Shown here in pieces: positions 1 through 8,193 of a stretch of 50,772 nt of DNA. Numbering within the stretch: position 1 is the first letter of the stretch; every line of letters begins with the position of its first letter. The DNA is from Ruminococcus flavefaciens (GTDB taxonomy: Bacteria; Bacillota; Clostridia; Oscillospirales; Ruminococcaceae). The stretch spans positions 1 to 50,772 of the forward strand of contig NZ_FNWV01000011.1 in the NCBI RefSeq assembly GCF_900108555.1, written 5' to 3'. The position numbers and the translations under genes were made by a program. Below the pieces are notes generated by a model. The model was not told the DNA's origin, did not search any database, and saw only the letters and a list, made by a program, of their open reading frames with translations.

Positions 1-66
1 TGCCACAGGCAGCCCCTACACATTTATACGATGTATTTCGGGACGCCGAGGGCGGCGTCCCCTACA
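1..66. repeat. 66-bp direct repeat, copy 1 (two palindromes)
   Basis: This stretch is identical to 251-316. It holds the right part of a GGCTGCC-ACA-GGCAGCC hairpin and a complete GGGACGCC-GAG-GGCGGCGTCCC hairpin (40-62), each followed by CCTACA. The window edge cuts the first hairpin, so the array continues to the left. It is a REP-like intergenic repeat with no coding signal. Confidence 0.85.
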
Positions 67-91
67 AAGCGTTACGGACGGATATGAAAAC

Positions 92-161
92 GGACGACCA
101 GCTCTGCATATAGCATTGCCAACCAAATAACAGATTTGGGGCACTGCTTAAATGGTCGTCC
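92..161. repeat. Palindromic repeat with an enlarged loop
   Basis: The arms GGACGACCA (92-100) and TGGTCGTCC (153-161) are perfect complements, and CTACA follows. The same stem occurs with a three-base loop at 10308-10326. Here 52 bases separate the arms, which suggests an insertion into the loop or two half elements. Confidence 0.6.
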
Positions 162-191
162 CTACAAAGAGTTACAGAAAATAATAATAGC

Positions 192-215
192 GGGCGCGCG
201 GAATGCGCCCCTACA
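192..215. repeat. Palindromic repeat ending in CCCCTACA
   Basis: The arms GGGCGC and GCGCCC enclose a short loop and are followed by CTACA. It belongs to the same family as its neighbours but has a different stem sequence. Confidence 0.65.
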
Positions 216-246
216 TTTTCTCATTTGAATTTTTACGTATTTTAAC

Positions 247-316
247 GGGCTGCCACAGGCAGCCCCTACACATTTATACGATGTATTTCGGGACGCCGAG
301 GGCGGCGTCCCCTACA
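247..316. repeat. 66-bp direct repeat, copy 2 (two palindromes)
   Basis: The first hairpin is complete here (GGGCTGCC-ACA-GGCAGCCC, 247-265), and the second lies at 290-312. Positions 251-316 match 1-66 base for base. The repeat ends five bases before the terminator of the cellobiose phosphorylase gene. Nothing else is visible between 1 and 320. Confidence 0.85.
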
Positions 317-320
317 ATTT

Positions 321-349
321 AAAAAAGGCGGACATAAAGTCCGCCTTTT
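321..349 (-). terminator. Terminator of cellobiose phosphorylase gene
   Basis: The stem is GGCGGAC/GTCCGCC with a five-base loop. Read on the minus strand it is followed by six T residues. It lies 14 bases past the stop codon. Confidence 0.85.
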
Positions 350-362
350 ATTATAGCTTAAA

Positions 363-2849
363 TCAGCCCATTACTATTTCAACTTCGTGTGTGCCGCCGT
401 TGCATACAGGAATTACGCATCCCTCTACTGCCTTGCCGTCAACTGTCATTGTCTTTACACCCTTGCATACGTGTGCAGGATTCTTGACTGTGATGTTGAA
501 TGTTGCGCCTCTGAACTTACGAACTGCTGTGAAGCCGTCCCACTCGTGAGGAATGGAAGGATCTACCTTGAGTCCGTCAAATACAGGCTGTACACCAAGA
601 ATGTACTGGGAAATAGCTACCATGTTCCATGCAGCTGTACCTGTGAGCCATGAGTTCTTGCCCTGACCGAAGTTCTTTGCGTCCTTACCGCCGATCATCT
701 GTCCGTATACATATGGTTCTGTCTTGTGGATATCAGATGTCTCTTCAGTGAAAGCAGGAGCTATCTTGCTGTAGTACTCAAATGCCTTGTCACCGCGTCC
801 TACATATGCCTCTGCGCAGATTATCCATGCATTGTTGTGTGTGAAGATACCTGCGTTCTCCTTGTATCCGCCGGGATATGTGGAAATTTCACCGTACTGT
901 ATATAGTACTTTGTGAATGCAGGATTGTTGAGAACAAGACCGAACTCGCAATTGAGGTACTTATCAATGGAGTTGAGAGTCTTGATGTCTGCGCCCTGAT
1001 CCTTACCAATCTCGGACATAACTGCGAAGCCCTGTGGTTCGATGAAGATCTTGCCTTCCTCGCACTCCTTGGAGCCCATCTTCTCGCCGTTAGCGTCGTA
1101 AGCTCTGATGAACCAGTCACCGTCGAATGCAGAGTCCATAACGTTCTTCTTCATCTTGTCGATCTCAGCCTGAGCCTTTGCAGCTTCGTCCTTCTTGCCG
1201 AGATGCTCTAAGATGCCTACGAATGCAGGACCTGTGTATGTGAAGAGTGCTGCAACGAATGCAGACTCAGCTATCTTTGAGTAGCCGCCCTCAGCCTTGA
1301 ACTTAGGATTTGTATAAGTCTGGAAGCTCTCACCGGGTGTGTCTGAGAAGCATGAAAGGTTGATACAGTCGTTCCAGTCAGCTCTCATTGCAAGTGGGAG
1401 ACCGTGAGGTCCGAGGTTGTTTACGATGTGATAGAATGAAACATTGAGGTGCTCGAGCATTGTGTGCTTGCCGTTCGGATCGTCGTCGAAAGGAACGTTT
1501 GCATCAAGGATTCCCCAGTCGCCTGTTTCCTTGATATAAGCTGCAACAGAAAGTATCATCCAGAGCGGATCGTCTGAGAAGTCACCGCCGATATCAGCGT
1601 TGCCCTTCTTTGTAAGTGGCTGGTACTGGTGATAGCAGCCGCCGTCTGAAAGCTGTGTTGAAGCGATGTCGATCAGTCTCTCTCTTGCACGCTCAGGTAT
1701 CTGGTGTACAAAGCCGAGGATATCCTGATTTGAGTCACGGAAGCCCATTCCGCGTCCGATACCGCTCTCGAAGTATGAAGCGGAACGTGAAAGGTTGAAT
1801 GTTACCATACACTGATACTGGTTCCAGATATTTACCATACGGTTTACCTTGTCATCAGGTGTATTAACGTTGAAGATAGAAAGGAGATCCTCCCATGTGC
1901 TGCGGAGCTCTGCAAGACCTGCTGCTACCTTTTCAGGTGTGTTGTACTTTTCGATCATTGCATAAGCCTTTTCCTTGTTGAGTACCCATGTCTCTCTTGT
2001 AAGAAGGTTAGCAGGCTTTTCAGCAGCGAACTTCTTGTCCTGTGGGTTCTCAGCATAGCCGAGGATATAGATGAGTGTCTTTGACTCGCCGGGAGCAAGA
2101 GTTACCTTCTTGTAGTGTGAAGCTACAGGTGACCAGCCGTCTGCGAATGAGTTTGAAGGCTTGTCAGCCTTTACTGTCTCAGGGTTGTCCCAGCCGTTGT
2201 AGATGCTTCCGAGGAATGAATCACGGTCTGTATCATAGCCGTCGATCTCATCGTTTACTGTATAGAAAGCGTAGTGGTTACGTCTGTCTCTGTACTCTGT
2301 TACGTGGTAGATAGTTGAGCCTTCGATCTCTACTCTACCTGTTGAGAAGTTTCTCTGGAAGTTTGTGCAGTCGTCCTGAGCGTCCCAGAGACACCATTCA
2401 GCAATTGAGAAGATAGAGAAGCTCTTAGCTTCACTGCTCTCGTTTGTGAGAACTACCTGCTGTACTTCGCCGTCGTAGTTCTGCGGAACAAAGAATGTTA
2501 CCTCAGCCTTGAGGTCGTTCTTCTTACCTGTGATAACGGTATATCCCATACCGTGACGGCACTCGTATGAATCAAGCTCAGTCTTTACAGGTGACCAGCC
2601 CGGGTTCCAGATTGTTCCGTTGTCGTTGATATAGAAATAACGTCCGCCCATATCGAGAGGTACGTTGTTGTAGCGATAACGTGTGATACGTCTGAGGCGA
2701 GCGTCCTTATAGAAGCAGTAACCGCCTGCTGTATTGGAAATAAGTGAGAAAAATCCCTGATTTCCGAGATAGTTTATCCACGGATAGGGAGTTCTTGGGG
2801 AATTGATAACATATTCCTTCTTAGCGTCGTCAAAAAATCCGAACTTCAT
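363..2849 (-). CDS. Cellobiose phosphorylase (GH94)
   Basis: This 828-residue cytoplasmic enzyme has no signal peptide. It splits cellobiose with phosphate into glucose 1-phosphate and glucose, saving ATP during cellulose growth. The length and the N-terminal beta-sandwich followed by an (alpha/alpha)6 barrel fit GH94. The motif RADWNDC (489-495) places the general acid at Asp491, and [17 protein letters not shown] (363-379) is a family signature. Cellobiose is preferred over chitobiose or cellodextrin as substrate because of length and motif style, but specificity is inferred. An AAAGGAG site lies 7 bases before the ATG. It is monocistronic, with its own promoter (2906-2934) and terminator. 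Confidence 0.93.
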   Translation of the reverse strand: MKFGFFDDAKKEYVINSPRTPYPWINYLGNQGFFSLISNTAGGYCFYKDARLRRITRYRYNNVPLDMGGRYFYINDNGTIWNPGWSPVKTELDSYECRHGMGYTVITGKKNDLKAEVTFFVPQNYDGEVQQVVLTNESSEAKSFSIFSIAEWCLWDAQDDCTNFQRNFSTGRVEIEGSTIYHVTEYRDRRNHYAFYTVNDEIDGYDTDRDSFLGSIYNGWDNPETVKADKPSNSFADGWSPVASHYKKVTLAPGESKTLIYILGYAENPQDKKFAAEKPANLLTRETWVLNKEKAYAMIEKYNTPEKVAAGLAELRSTWEDLLSIFNVNTPDDKVNRMVNIWNQYQCMVTFNLSRSASYFESGIGRGMGFRDSNQDILGFVHQIPERARERLIDIASTQLSDGGCYHQYQPLTKKGNADIGGDFSDDPLWMILSVAAYIKETGDWGILDANVPFDDDPNGKHTMLEHLNVSFYHIVNNLGPHGLPLAMRADWNDCINLSCFSDTPGESFQTYTNPKFKAEGGYSKIAESAFVAALFTYTGPAFVGILEHLGKKDEAAKAQAEIDKMKKNVMDSAFDGDWFIRAYDANGEKMGSKECEEGKIFIEPQGFAVMSEIGKDQGADIKTLNSIDKYLNCEFGLVLNNPAFTKYYIQYGEISTYPGGYKENAGIFTHNNAWIICAEAYVGRGDKAFEYYSKIAPAFTEETSDIHKTEPYVYGQMIGGKDAKNFGQGKNSWLTGTAAWNMVAISQYILGVQPVFDGLKVDPSIPHEWDGFTAVRKFRGATFNITVKNPAHVCKGVKTMTVDGKAVEGCVIPVCNGGTHEVEIVMG

Positions 2850-2879
2850 AATAATACTCCTTTATTTTTGGTGACAAAG

Positions 2880-2934
2880 GCGGTCAAAACAACCGCATTT
2901 GATTTATTATACCATATTTTTGCATATAATACAA
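2880..2934 (-). promoter_or_regulatory. Promoter and small hairpin upstream of cellobiose phosphorylase
   Basis: On the minus strand, TTGTAT (2929-2934) and TATAAT (2906-2911) are separated by 17 bases. A short inverted repeat, GCGGT-N7-ACCGC (2880-2896), lies between the promoter and the ribosome-binding site, where it could act as an operator. The hairpin role is a guess. Confidence 0.6.
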
Positions 2935-2997
2935 TAGATTTATCAAAAATTGCGTTGTATTTTTTTATGGTCGTTTTTTGTGCATATTGACTTATGC

Positions 2998-3201
2998 TCA
3001 TTCCTCAAAGGAGAAAAGTTCCTCGACTGTTGTGCCGAACACCTTCGCAATATCCATTGCAAGCTTCAGTGACGGATTGTACAGTCCCTTTTCAAGTCGG
3101 ATTATGGTCTCACGGCGGACTCCCACAAGCTCTGCGAGCTCTCCCTGCTTCATGTCGTGCTTTGCACGGTATTCTTTAAGTTTTGTCTTTAGCTCGGGCA
3201 T
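2998..3201 (-). CDS. Small XRE-family HTH regulator
   Basis: This 67-residue protein is almost entirely a Cro/CI-type helix-turn-helix: [23 protein letters not shown] (18-40) covers the two key helices. It ends in VEELFSFEE, as do many stand-alone XRE repressors of the YozG type. It is the last gene of an operon of four paralogous membrane proteins, and its ATG overlaps the preceding stop (TAATG). Its ribosome-binding site lies inside the last codons of that gene. It is a likely autorepressor acting at the GTGATA-N4-TATCAC palindromes at 4910-5028, which is inference from position only. Confidence 0.88.
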   Translation of the reverse strand: MPELKTKLKEYRAKHDMKQGELAELVGVRRETIIRLEKGLYNPSLKLAMDIAKVFGTTVEELFSFEE

Positions 3202-3623
3202 TATTCTTCCTCCGTATCCTTGGCGGACGGCGCATCAAACATCATAAACAGAAAGCTTCTCAGTGCTATTGCCGCCATGACCGTTATCCAGCAGAAATCC
3301 GAGCATATGAAGCCTTTTACGAAATAATCGTTTACAAAAACTGCTGCAAAAAGTACTGTAAGCACGGTTAAAAGAGTTATCCTGTTGGCTCTTGCAAGGT
3401 TATACTGAACCATTTCGTCCTTTTTCTCCAACTTGTAGAAGCGTGACTGAACGAATAGCTGCAATACCGCAAATATCGCCATGCCTATGAGGATAGAAAG
3501 CTTGTCGCCGTATCCGTCACCCTTTATATAATGAAATACATACAGGGCTATCGGGGTGAATGCTATTACCATTACAATAGTATGAAAATTGCTGTATGAG
3601 AATTTTTTCTTTGTTTTATCCAT
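3201..3623 (-). CDS. Small four-helix membrane protein, paralogue 4
   Basis: The protein has 140 residues and about four hydrophobic segments in two pairs. Between the pairs is [17 protein letters not shown], the motif shared by all four paralogues here (DE-L/M, then Ala-rich basic). The C-terminus, [19 protein letters not shown], matches the paralogue pattern (R/K)S-hydrophobic-D-x-x-(P/K)-acidic. Function is not recognised. The start overlaps the previous stop (TAATG), and the GAGGAGGAA within the previous Glu tail serves as ribosome-binding site. It is translationally coupled to the XRE gene downstream. Such membrane protein plus XRE pairs are common in Firmicutes but mostly uncharacterised. 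Confidence 0.8.
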   Translation of the reverse strand: MDKTKKKFSYSNFHTIVMVIAFTPIALYVFHYIKGDGYGDKLSILIGMAIFAVLQLFVQSRFYKLEKKDEMVQYNLARANRITLLTVLTVLFAAVFVNDYFVKGFICSDFCWITVMAAIALRSFLFMMFDAPSAKDTEEE

Positions 3624-4015
3624 TATTCTTCCTCCTCAGCCTTAGGCGTTCTGTCTAAGAAAAGGAACAAAATACTTCTCAATAATAGTGCAGCCAACGC
3701 AGTAAATACATATACATCGCCTGCAAACAGCTCTTTGTTTGCGGAATTCTGACCAATAAGGCTTATTACGAACAAGGCGGCTATGACAACGATAAGAGTT
3801 ATCCCGTTAGCCCTGCCGAGAGTGAGCCTTGTGAGCTCATCTTTATTTTCATATGGTCCGCCGAACTTGCCGATAAGAGTTATATTAGCTAACGAGATAA
3901 CGAGCGTGACCCACTTTTTATTCGGGAAAATATCACATAAAATATAAACCAGCATTACACCTACGATACTTATTATACTGATTATATGGATATTGCGGTA
4001 ATTATTCTTTTCCAT
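3623..4015 (-). CDS. Small four-helix membrane protein, paralogue 3
   Basis: The chosen start (MEKNNYRNIHII) gives 130 residues. A longer frame to 4123 would run through the preceding gene and has no ribosome-binding site, whereas AGGAGGAAG precedes this ATG. There are about four hydrophobic segments, a central NKDELTRLTLGRANGIT, and the tail DRTPKAEEEE. It is most similar by eye to the gene at 3201-3623, and function is unknown. One base separates the previous stop from this ATG, so translational coupling is expected. Confidence 0.8.
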   Translation of the reverse strand: MEKNNYRNIHIISIISIVGVMLVYILCDIFPNKKWVTLVISLANITLIGKFGGPYENKDELTRLTLGRANGITLIVVIAALFVISLIGQNSANKELFAGDVYVFTALAALLLRSILFLFLDRTPKAEEEE

Positions 4016-4016
4016 A

Positions 4017-4472
4017 TCATTCTTCCTCCTCTGCTTTTGGTGTTCTGTCGAGCCAGAGAAAAATAATACTTTTTGCTGCAAAAAAGACTCCGCTGAGAAA
4101 TGCTCCGAACATACACACATCACTGCCCATTATCCTGTAATACTCATCACCGCTTCTATTGCCCTGCAAATGCATGATTATTCCGCAGAACAAAGCTACG
4201 CACAATTCGATCTTTACCGCTATTTCCGTTGCCTTCAGCGTCAGCTCACGGGAAAGCTCGTCATTGGGCTGGTATCTGAATTTTACAGCGATCACAAAAA
4301 CTGATGATATTGCAATGATTATAAACGGCGCACCATAATTGATAATATTATGCAATGCACGACTATGGAATATGTTTTCGTACATTTTTCCAATAAAAAG
4401 CACTATCATTATCATAGCTAATATAAGTTCTGATACTGCCTGTGCTTTCTGGCTCAATACTCTTTTTTTCAT
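4017..4472 (-). CDS. Small four-helix membrane protein, paralogue 2
   Basis: The protein has 151 residues and about four hydrophobic segments. Its central motif is QPNDELSRELTLKATEIA and its tail is FLWLDRTPKAEEEE. It is the most divergent of the four in its membrane segments but keeps the DEL motif and acidic tail. The ATG lies 15 bases after the upstream stop, with AAAAGGG as ribosome-binding site. The function is not recognised, and regulation is shared with the operon. Confidence 0.75.
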   Translation of the reverse strand: MKKRVLSQKAQAVSELILAMIMIVLFIGKMYENIFHSRALHNIINYGAPFIIIAISSVFVIAVKFRYQPNDELSRELTLKATEIAVKIELCVALFCGIIMHLQGNRSGDEYYRIMGSDVCMFGAFLSGVFFAAKSIIFLWLDRTPKAEEEE

Positions 4473-4487
4473 ATTAATTTTCCCTTT

Positions 4488-4871
4488 TTATTCTTCCTCT
4501 GCTGCTTTAGGTGTCATATCAAATATAAGGAAAAGCAGACTTCTGAGTGCGACAGCTCCTAATATCACAACAAGGAACGCTGTTGCGGATATAGCGTGAT
4601 AACGGGCTTTAAGTCCGAAATATACAAGTGCGCCTATGAGTGCCCAGAATGAGAATTTTGTCGCCTTTGCCATGTTTTCCTTTACAAGCTCGTCCTCTTT
4701 CTCGGACTGTCCGTCACATATCAGCGTGAATGCGATACATACCCACATTATCCAGTCCGACCAACCGCCGAGTATAAGTCCGCCTGCTATAATGACAACT
4801 GCTGCGATGACGGTTGCTATATGTGTGGTTCTGAGTGTAACGATTTTCTTTTTGTTAGTTTTAGTGTTCAT
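4488..4871 (-). CDS. Small four-helix membrane protein, paralogue 1 (operon head)
   Basis: The start at 4871 (MNTKTNKKKIVT) gives 127 residues. AAGGAGGAATT precedes it, while the longer frame to 4904 lacks such a site. There are about four hydrophobic segments, the central motif EKEDELVKENMAKATKFS, and the tail DMTPKAAEEE. It is the first gene behind a TTGACA-17-TATAAT promoter whose -10 box lies inside a palindrome. The function is unknown. The family may act as a homo- or hetero-oligomer, because four copies are co-transcribed, but this is a guess. Confidence 0.8.
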   Translation of the reverse strand: MNTKTNKKKIVTLRTTHIATVIAAVVIIAGGLILGGWSDWIMWVCIAFTLICDGQSEKEDELVKENMAKATKFSFWALIGALVYFGLKARYHAISATAFLVVILGAVALRSLLFLIFDMTPKAAEEE

Positions 4872-4909
4872 AGTAATTCCTCCTTGGTGTGATGTGTTTG
4901 TCACTTTCT

Positions 4910-5028
4910 GTGATAATTATATCACTCGTATATACGGTTGTCAATAGAAAAAGTGATAAATTTATCACTTTTGGAAGAGTGCACAATAAAGGAGCCGTTT
5001 TTTAGTGCGGTGTGATATATTTATCACA
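4910..5028 (-). promoter_or_regulatory. Consensus promoter with three GTGATA-N4-TATCAC operators
   Basis: On the minus strand, TTGACA (4939-4944) and TATAAT (4916-4921) are 17 bases apart. Three palindromes share GTGATA-N4-TATCAC: 4910-4925 covers the -10 box, 4949-4972 is a perfect 24-base palindrome directly upstream of the -35 box, and 5012-5027 lies further upstream. Repressor binding at the first would block polymerase. The XRE protein of the same operon is the obvious candidate, by inference. Confidence 0.85.
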
Positions 5029-5040
5029 AACCAGAACATG

Positions 5041-5064
5041 AAAAAGGGCGGATAATATCCGCCC
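5041..5064 (-). terminator. Terminator of aldose epimerase gene
   Basis: GGGCGGAT/ATCCGCCC forms a strong stem, followed on the minus strand by five T residues. The other flank reads CCCCTACA-like (CCCCTACAG), so it also belongs to the palindrome family seen at 1-316. Confidence 0.8.
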
Positions 5065-5073
5065 CTACAGTTA

Positions 5074-6087
5074 TCATAATTTAGTGAAAAATCTTTCGTG
5101 TGTCTCGAATGTATCGCCCGGCTTTACCTCGCGGTAGCCTGTTACATCAGCAGGCAGGCTAAGGTTCGGAGCGTCTATCATTGCCGTCATCGGCTCGGGA
5201 CAGAAGTAATGATTGAAGCCGCGGTCGTTCCAGATTATCCAGAAACCGTACTCCTCGGATACCTCGTAGCAGAGCTTCTTGCCGCTTGCGATATCCTCTG
5301 CGATAACGCCGTGGAACTTATCGCCGTCAATGTCGATATACTCGCCGAAATACATCTCGTTGTCAACTACCTGCAATACAGGCTTCTTTACGCCGTTCTT
5401 ATACTCAAGGTCGTGCATTGTGGGAGCTTTGAGCTGCTCTGTCGGCAGACAGCGTTCGTTGAGCTCGCATCTCTTTCCTATCGGCACTGTAAGGCGGATA
5501 TCCTCTTCCTTTCCGCCGTCGACGAATGGTGAGCTGATAGCTGTATGTGATGCCAGAGACATAGGAAGCACCTTTTCTCCGTCTGTATTTATGAAGCGGA
5601 TATTCTGCTCAAGTCCCTGCGCAGACAGTGTGAATGTGTACTCGGCTGTAAATCTTACAGGAAGATACTGGAAGAACTCGTCCTTTTCATCGTATACGTA
5701 ACGAGTCTTTACCCATGCACAGTTGTCGTCAGCCTTGTATTCAACTACTTCGTGCTTCCTTCTGTGGATAAAACCGTGAATATGATTGTTATAAGGAGCT
5801 TTTTCGTTTACGGGAAGATGATATACTGCATCAGATGTTTTAAGTACTCCGTCTGCAAAACGGTTAGGCAGGTAAAGTGTAGGGAGTCCCCATACCTCTG
5901 CGGACTGCTTTATCGTATCGGCTGTATTGTCATCGCTGAAACGGAAAAATTCCAGTCCGTTTGCATTGTCGCGGAGACGTATAACGTTTGAGCCTATCTC
6001 ATTAGCCACCCATGCTTCATAGCCGCCTGCACTGAGTTTTACGCAGGTAGTGCCCTTCCATTCAAATAATTCTGCTGTGTTTGCCAT
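5074..6087 (-). CDS. Aldose 1-epimerase family protein
   Basis: The protein has 337 residues, is cytoplasmic and is a single-domain beta-sandwich of the mutarotase fold. NNHIHGFIHRRK (about 101-112) and SHTAISSPF are consistent with the catalytic His region, and WNDRGFNHYFCPEPM carries the conserved C-terminal part. It would interconvert alpha and beta anomers of glucose or a related sugar, which suits a cell running cellobiose phosphorylase. A GTG codon at 6096 is also in frame, but ATG at 6087 is better placed behind AAGGA. The exact sugar is not determined. Confidence 0.85.
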   Translation of the reverse strand: MANTAELFEWKGTTCVKLSAGGYEAWVANEIGSNVIRLRDNANGLEFFRFSDDNTADTIKQSAEVWGLPTLYLPNRFADGVLKTSDAVYHLPVNEKAPYNNHIHGFIHRRKHEVVEYKADDNCAWVKTRYVYDEKDEFFQYLPVRFTAEYTFTLSAQGLEQNIRFINTDGEKVLPMSLASHTAISSPFVDGGKEEDIRLTVPIGKRCELNERCLPTEQLKAPTMHDLEYKNGVKKPVLQVVDNEMYFGEYIDIDGDKFHGVIAEDIASGKKLCYEVSEEYGFWIIWNDRGFNHYFCPEPMTAMIDAPNLSLPADVTGYREVKPGDTFETHERFFTKL

Positions 6088-6150
6088 TTTTATCACATTC
6101 CTTTTTATTATGTTATATCGAAAGCCGCCATAACCGACGGCATATCCCCG

Positions 6151-6591
6151 TCATTGATCGTTTTTGTTCCTTCGCGCCCAGCGAACTATCGCAGCTGCTG
6201 CACGGAAGATGACTGCCCAGACAAATCCGCCTACCAATACCATGCATATAAGCGTAAATCCTATTCCGCGCAAAAATACGCCGGGAAACAGCTTGTCGGC
6301 AAGGTCAATATCCTCGATTATCATCTGTATTATCAGTGCGGTCAAAGCAGCTGCTGCATATCCGCACAGGAACATCACCGAGGGACGTTTGAGCTTCCTT
6401 CCCTTTGGCGTATTCTTCTCTTTGCCGAGCATTATTATGGGAAGTATAAAAAGTGCTATGCCTTCAAGCACGACCAGCCCCATAACTCCGTATTCCTTAC
6501 AGAGTATATCAATAAAGTCAAATATCAGAAATATTGACAGCGGTATGAAATAGCCCATAAGGAAAAATCGTAAAAGATGCCTTTTCTTCAT
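6151..6591 (-). CDS. Small membrane protein, unknown
   Basis: The protein has 146 residues and about four hydrophobic segments (roughly 8-29, 39-55, 73-92 and 107-132). It ends in the basic tail RWARRNKNDQ. No family was recognised. It starts nine bases after the citrate synthase gene on the same strand, so it is probably co-transcribed with it. Nothing in the sequence ties it to citrate synthesis. Confidence 0.65.
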   Translation of the reverse strand: MKKRHLLRFFLMGYFIPLSIFLIFDFIDILCKEYGVMGLVVLEGIALFILPIIMLGKEKNTPKGRKLKRPSVMFLCGYAAAALTALIIQMIIEDIDLADKLFPGVFLRGIGFTLICMVLVGGFVWAVIFRAAAAIVRWARRNKNDQ

Positions 6592-6599
6592 ATGCTTAG

Positions 6600-7967
6600 T
6601 CAGTCTATGCGGTTCTCCATGTCGGTATATTCGCGCATAGGCGATATAGCTTTATATGCGGGACGTATTATCTTATTGGAGTTGATGAGCTCCTCTATTC
6701 TGTGTGCAGACCAGCCCGATATTCTTGCCGTTGCAAAAAGCGGTGTGAACAGCTCGTCGGGTATGCCTAACATTCTGTATACAAAGCCGCTGTAGAAGTC
6801 CACATTTGCACAGACTCCCTTATATATGCGGCGTTCCTCTGCTATCACCTCGGGAGCAAGACGCTCTACCAGTGAATACAGTGCGAATTCCTCGTGTCTG
6901 CCCTTTTCCGAGCTGAGCTTTTCTACAAAGCCCTTGAATACCTTTGCTCTCGGGTCGGACTGTGAGTAGACAGCGTGTCCCATACCGTAGATAAGTCCTG
7001 CATGGTCAAAGGCTTCCTTGTGGAGAAGCTTGCGGAGATATACCTTTATCTCCTCTTCGTCAGTCCAGTCCTTTACATTCTGCTTCATATCATCAAGCAT
7101 CATGGCTACCTTGATATTCGCACCGCCGTGCTTAGGTCCTTTCAGCGAACCAAGTGCAGCAGCTATTGCGGAATAGGTATCAGTACCAGATGATGATACG
7201 ACATGAACGGTAAATGTGGAGTTGTTTCCGCCGCCGTGCTCTGCGTGGAGCACAAGCGCAAGGTCGAGTATACGGGCTTCCAGTTCGGTATACTTCCTGT
7301 CCTCGCGGAGCATATACAGCAGGTTCTCTGCTATTGAAAGCTCGGGCTGAGGACTGTGTATGAAAAGGCTTCCGCCAAGTCTTGCGTATTTATATGCGTG
7401 ATAAGCGTAGACTGATATGACAGGGAAAAGAGTTATAAGCTCTATGCTCTGTCTCAGCACGTTTGGTATAGATATATCGTTAGCCCTGTTATCATAAGAA
7501 TACAGTGCGAGAACGCTCTTTGCAAGAGTGTTCATCATGTTGTCCGTAGGGGCTTTCATGATGACATCTCTCATAAAATTAGACGGCAGCTCGCGGAATT
7601 CCGCAAGTATCTTCTTGAACTCTGCAAGCTCTGTCTCTGAGGGCATTTTTCCGAAAAGAAGAAGATACACGGTCTCTTCAAAGCCGAAACGCTTTTCTTT
7701 TATAAATCCTTCTACTATATCTTCTACATCTATTCCTCTGTAGTATAATTTTCCGTCGCCGTGATTTGGCATACCGTCGCCCATATCAAGGACTTTTATC
7801 GTACTTATATTGGTAAGTCCTGCTACTACACCATTGCCGTTTATATCACGAAGTCCGCGTTTTACATCATACTGAGTGTATAACTCGGGGTCTATCCTGT
7901 AGCCGTCAAGTGACATATCTGCAAGGCGGACTATTTCCGGAGTAAGTTCTGAAAATTTGTATCTCAT
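6600..7967 (-). CDS. gltA: Citrate synthase
   Basis: The protein has 455 residues and condenses oxaloacetate with acetyl-CoA. The catalytic triad is visible: His280 in GPKHGGAN, His331 in GMGHAVYSQSDPRA and Asp390 in NVDFYSG. LHAEHGGGNNS (240-250) is the other conserved His region. It is longer at the N-terminus than the E. coli enzyme, as in a clostridial subgroup. It probably opens a partial TCA branch toward 2-oxoglutarate for glutamate synthesis, an inference. It has its own promoter (8021-8049), and a membrane protein follows in the same transcript. Confidence 0.95.
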   Translation of the reverse strand: MRYKFSELTPEIVRLADMSLDGYRIDPELYTQYDVKRGLRDINGNGVVAGLTNISTIKVLDMGDGMPNHGDGKLYYRGIDVEDIVEGFIKEKRFGFEETVYLLLFGKMPSETELAEFKKILAEFRELPSNFMRDVIMKAPTDNMMNTLAKSVLALYSYDNRANDISIPNVLRQSIELITLFPVISVYAYHAYKYARLGGSLFIHSPQPELSIAENLLYMLREDRKYTELEARILDLALVLHAEHGGGNNSTFTVHVVSSSGTDTYSAIAAALGSLKGPKHGGANIKVAMMLDDMKQNVKDWTDEEEIKVYLRKLLHKEAFDHAGLIYGMGHAVYSQSDPRAKVFKGFVEKLSSEKGRHEEFALYSLVERLAPEVIAEERRIYKGVCANVDFYSGFVYRMLGIPDELFTPLFATARISGWSAHRIEELINSNKIIRPAYKAISPMREYTDMENRID

Positions 7968-8020
7968 GTATCGTCATCCCTTTCTTTTTACGATTATTAG
8001 TAACAAATATAGATATTATA

Positions 8021-8049
8021 ATTATATTGGATTTTAAGAATTTTGTCAA
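8021..8049 (-). promoter_or_regulatory. Citrate synthase promoter
   Basis: On the minus strand, TTGACA (8044-8049) and TATAAT (8021-8026) are 17 bases apart. Both boxes match consensus. The start site would lie near 8014, about 47 bases before the ATG. Confidence 0.85.
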
Positions 8050-8120
8050 GGCTCTACAAAAAGTTATTTGTGTTTACAAACCAAAATATTTATTTTGTCA
8101 TCATTTTTCACCATTTTCTC

Positions 8121-8149
8121 TTGAAAAACGACACATATTATGGTAAAAT
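8121..8149 (+). promoter_or_regulatory. Promoter of zinc-ribbon/TPM operon
   Basis: TTGAAA (8121-8126) and TAAAAT (8144-8149) are 17 bases apart. The -10 box covers the in-frame ATG region at 8140, which argues that translation begins further on, at TTG 8194. Confidence 0.75.
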
Positions 8150-8193
8150 ATATTTATCGGTCACTGACCGTTTCGGATAAAGGAGATGATCAT

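Noticed and set aside
1..320. CRISPR array
   Set aside because: The repeats are palindromes of different sequence without regular unique spacers, and no cas genes are present.
726..1211. 161-codon plus-strand frame inside cellobiose phosphorylase
   Set aside because: It is antisense to a clear GH94 gene, has low-complexity composition and no ribosome-binding site.
4016..4123. Longer N-terminus of membrane paralogue 3
   Set aside because: It lies within the previous gene and lacks a ribosome-binding site, unlike ATG 4015.
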